A stretch of 64,000 nt of DNA. It comes from Trogon surrucura. Its lineage: Eukaryota > Chordata > Aves > Trogoniformes > Trogonidae. Under the pieces are notes generated by a model. It was not told the origin of the DNA. It saw only the letters and a program-made list of their open reading frames with translations, and did no database searches. The stretch covers positions 72,281,635-72,345,634 of the forward strand of contig CM036619.1 in the NCBI GenBank assembly GCA_020746105.1, given 5' to 3'. This document shows, piece after piece, positions 62,531 to 64,000 of this stretch. The first letter of the stretch is position 1; every line of letters starts with the position of its first letter. A program made the translations under genes and the position numbers.

Positions 62531-64000
62531 TAAATCACATTTGCAATATGCTGTCGTAGATAGTGTATGGACATAAGCAGTACCCCTTGCCAGTGTCAGC
62601 TATACACTTTCAGGCCATTAGTTTCTCTATTAAATGTCACCAGCCACCTGTGAATTATTAAAAAAAAAGACATTTCATATGGATACAAAAAGGCAAAATT
62701 CACCATAAGACAAACTTGTGTGTTTTTTTGGTAACCTTTGTAACTGGGGGCATGTTTTCACTCCATTTATTTGATCCTGTTAGTTAATGTCATCCCATGT
62801 CAATCCTTGTGAGTTTTGTGGTTTTGAGAAGTGGGGTTTTTCCAGCTGTGGTTTCCACGGCTGAGTACTCTGCTGCCACTTCCCTCAGCCACGATTGAAA
62901 CAAGAAATTCTTCAGAGACTGCCAAGTTAACAAATGGACACTTTTGCAATATCGCATTGCTCATCTGCTTGAATCTGTATTTTAATTAGCTTGAGGAAGA
63001 TGTAAAGGCTGCTTCTGCAGGTGTAAGTTACTACAAGACTCTGGGGGAAAAGACAGAAACTGTTGAAGGGAAGAAAGTGTTTGTGCTATTATAGCCACAG
63101 AAGGCTGACTTCACTCAGTCCTGCCCTGTTGACAAGTGCTGCTAGCGTTGTGTAAGCAACACCTCTTCACAGGCTTCTTTGCAAACTCTGATGTGGGAAC
63201 CATTTTAGATGATGAAGTGCCACAGGACTGACAATTGCACATCTTCAGTATTGCATTAAAAATGAAAAAAATTTCTTTAAAACATCCTTGTTGGGCATTA
63301 GTCAGTGAAGACATCTGACTTTGGTGTGAGAAAGGCTAGGTCAAACTCTATGTGATTCTCATCCATGTAACAAGCATTGCTGTAGGCAACCTAAGGGTGG
63401 AGAGAAATTACTGTCACAGAATTTTATTTCATTGAACTACATCTTCAATACAAAGGGTGTGACCGCAATTTCTCTTTAACAATAAAAGCTTGATTATGTC
63501 ATCAGTTCAGCAGAGTGCATTTCACTAAGTGCTAAATTCACTTCCTTGCCAGGGACATATTTCTGTTCATTAAAACATGAGGCTACTTATACTGGGTTTT
63601 GTACTGCATCAAAGGGGACACTGCTCAGCTGAGAGATTCACATTTCCTCTCCCACACTTCTTTTACAAGGCTCGCTGTACTTGTAAAAATCACAGTTAAG
63701 AAACTCAGAAATTTATGCGAAGGGACAAGGTTAAATCACAAGCTTACAAGCAAATCCTCTTGATGCAATTTGAATTCAAGGTTACATCCAGGTGTTCTGG
63801 GTCATTTGAATCAATCCCTGACTCTGGTTCTTTGAAAAAGAGCTGACCCCAATGGGATTGTGAATTTCATACCTATATGGGGGTTTTTTATGGAAGATAA
63901 TGGATTTATTTCCATGAATCTAGCCCAAATGTCAGCACAGTCAACAAGAACTCATCACTGGCTTCAGTGGACTTTGGACCAAAAACCTATCACATTACCA

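Larger units (their letters stand above)
55881..64000. other. unique sequence to the window end
   Basis: No gene is recognised. The 193-codon plus-strand frame at 55,907-56,488 is long but shows no conserved-looking features, and its amino acid make-up fits chance translation of GC-rich DNA. Simple repeats at 57,754-57,812 and 62,520-62,530 are listed separately. AT-rich repeat-free segments at 59,990-60,180 and 61,920-62,100 could be conserved non-coding elements. Confidence 0.55.

Overview
This window looks like a non-coding (intergenic or intronic) stretch of a bird chromosome. The case for a bird rests on its repeats. There are several 5'-truncated CR1 LINEs of avian type, some ending in the diagnostic ATTCTATG-like octamers, and two solo LTRs with 5-bp target duplications of the class III (ERVL-like) kind common in birds. 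AT-rich unique sequence with much older CR1/L3-like LINE remnants lies between them. I cannot name the species. I found no intact protein-coding gene, rRNA, tRNA or CRISPR array, and the bacterial categories (operons, ribosome binding sites, IS elements) do not apply.

Layout. 1-8.4 kb is mostly unique sequence with one old CR1 fragment (about 3.99-4.45 kb, minus). An ancient CR1/L3-like remnant lies at about 8.43-8.96 kb (minus). 9-15.3 kb is unique apart from a pentanucleotide microsatellite (9.8 kb) and a degenerate 71-76-bp tandem duplication (12.7 kb). A solo ERVL-like LTR occupies 15,328-16,332. From 20.8 to 28.4 kb three CR1 copies lie in the same (minus) orientation: 20.79-21.71 kb, 22.95-24.42 kb (the best preserved, with readable reverse transcriptase motifs) and 26.73-28.39 kb. 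The last appears to join an ORF1 esterase-like segment directly to the start of the reverse transcriptase, skipping the endonuclease. A short plus-strand CR1 3' end is at 36.59-37.03 kb. A probable ancient LINE remnant is at 43.2-43.5 kb. A perfect match to the CTCF core consensus lies at 45,292-45,305. An unidentified 125-codon reading frame (47.05-47.43 kb), whose frame continues past one stop, may be a pseudogene or exon. A second solo LTR (54,617-55,121), with an exact TAATT target duplication, abuts an ancient reptile-type CR1 (55.13-55.88 kb) and probably interrupts it. The last 8 kb is unique sequence with simple repeats.

How it fits together. The window records several layers of retroelement activity: amniote-age CR1/L3 remnants, then avian CR1 copies, then ERVL-like LTR insertions reduced to solo LTRs. 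Any function of the unique sequence is likely regulatory, and the CTCF-like site is the most concrete candidate. Family assignments come from recognising sequence patterns, not from a database search, and the boundaries of ancient elements are approximate.
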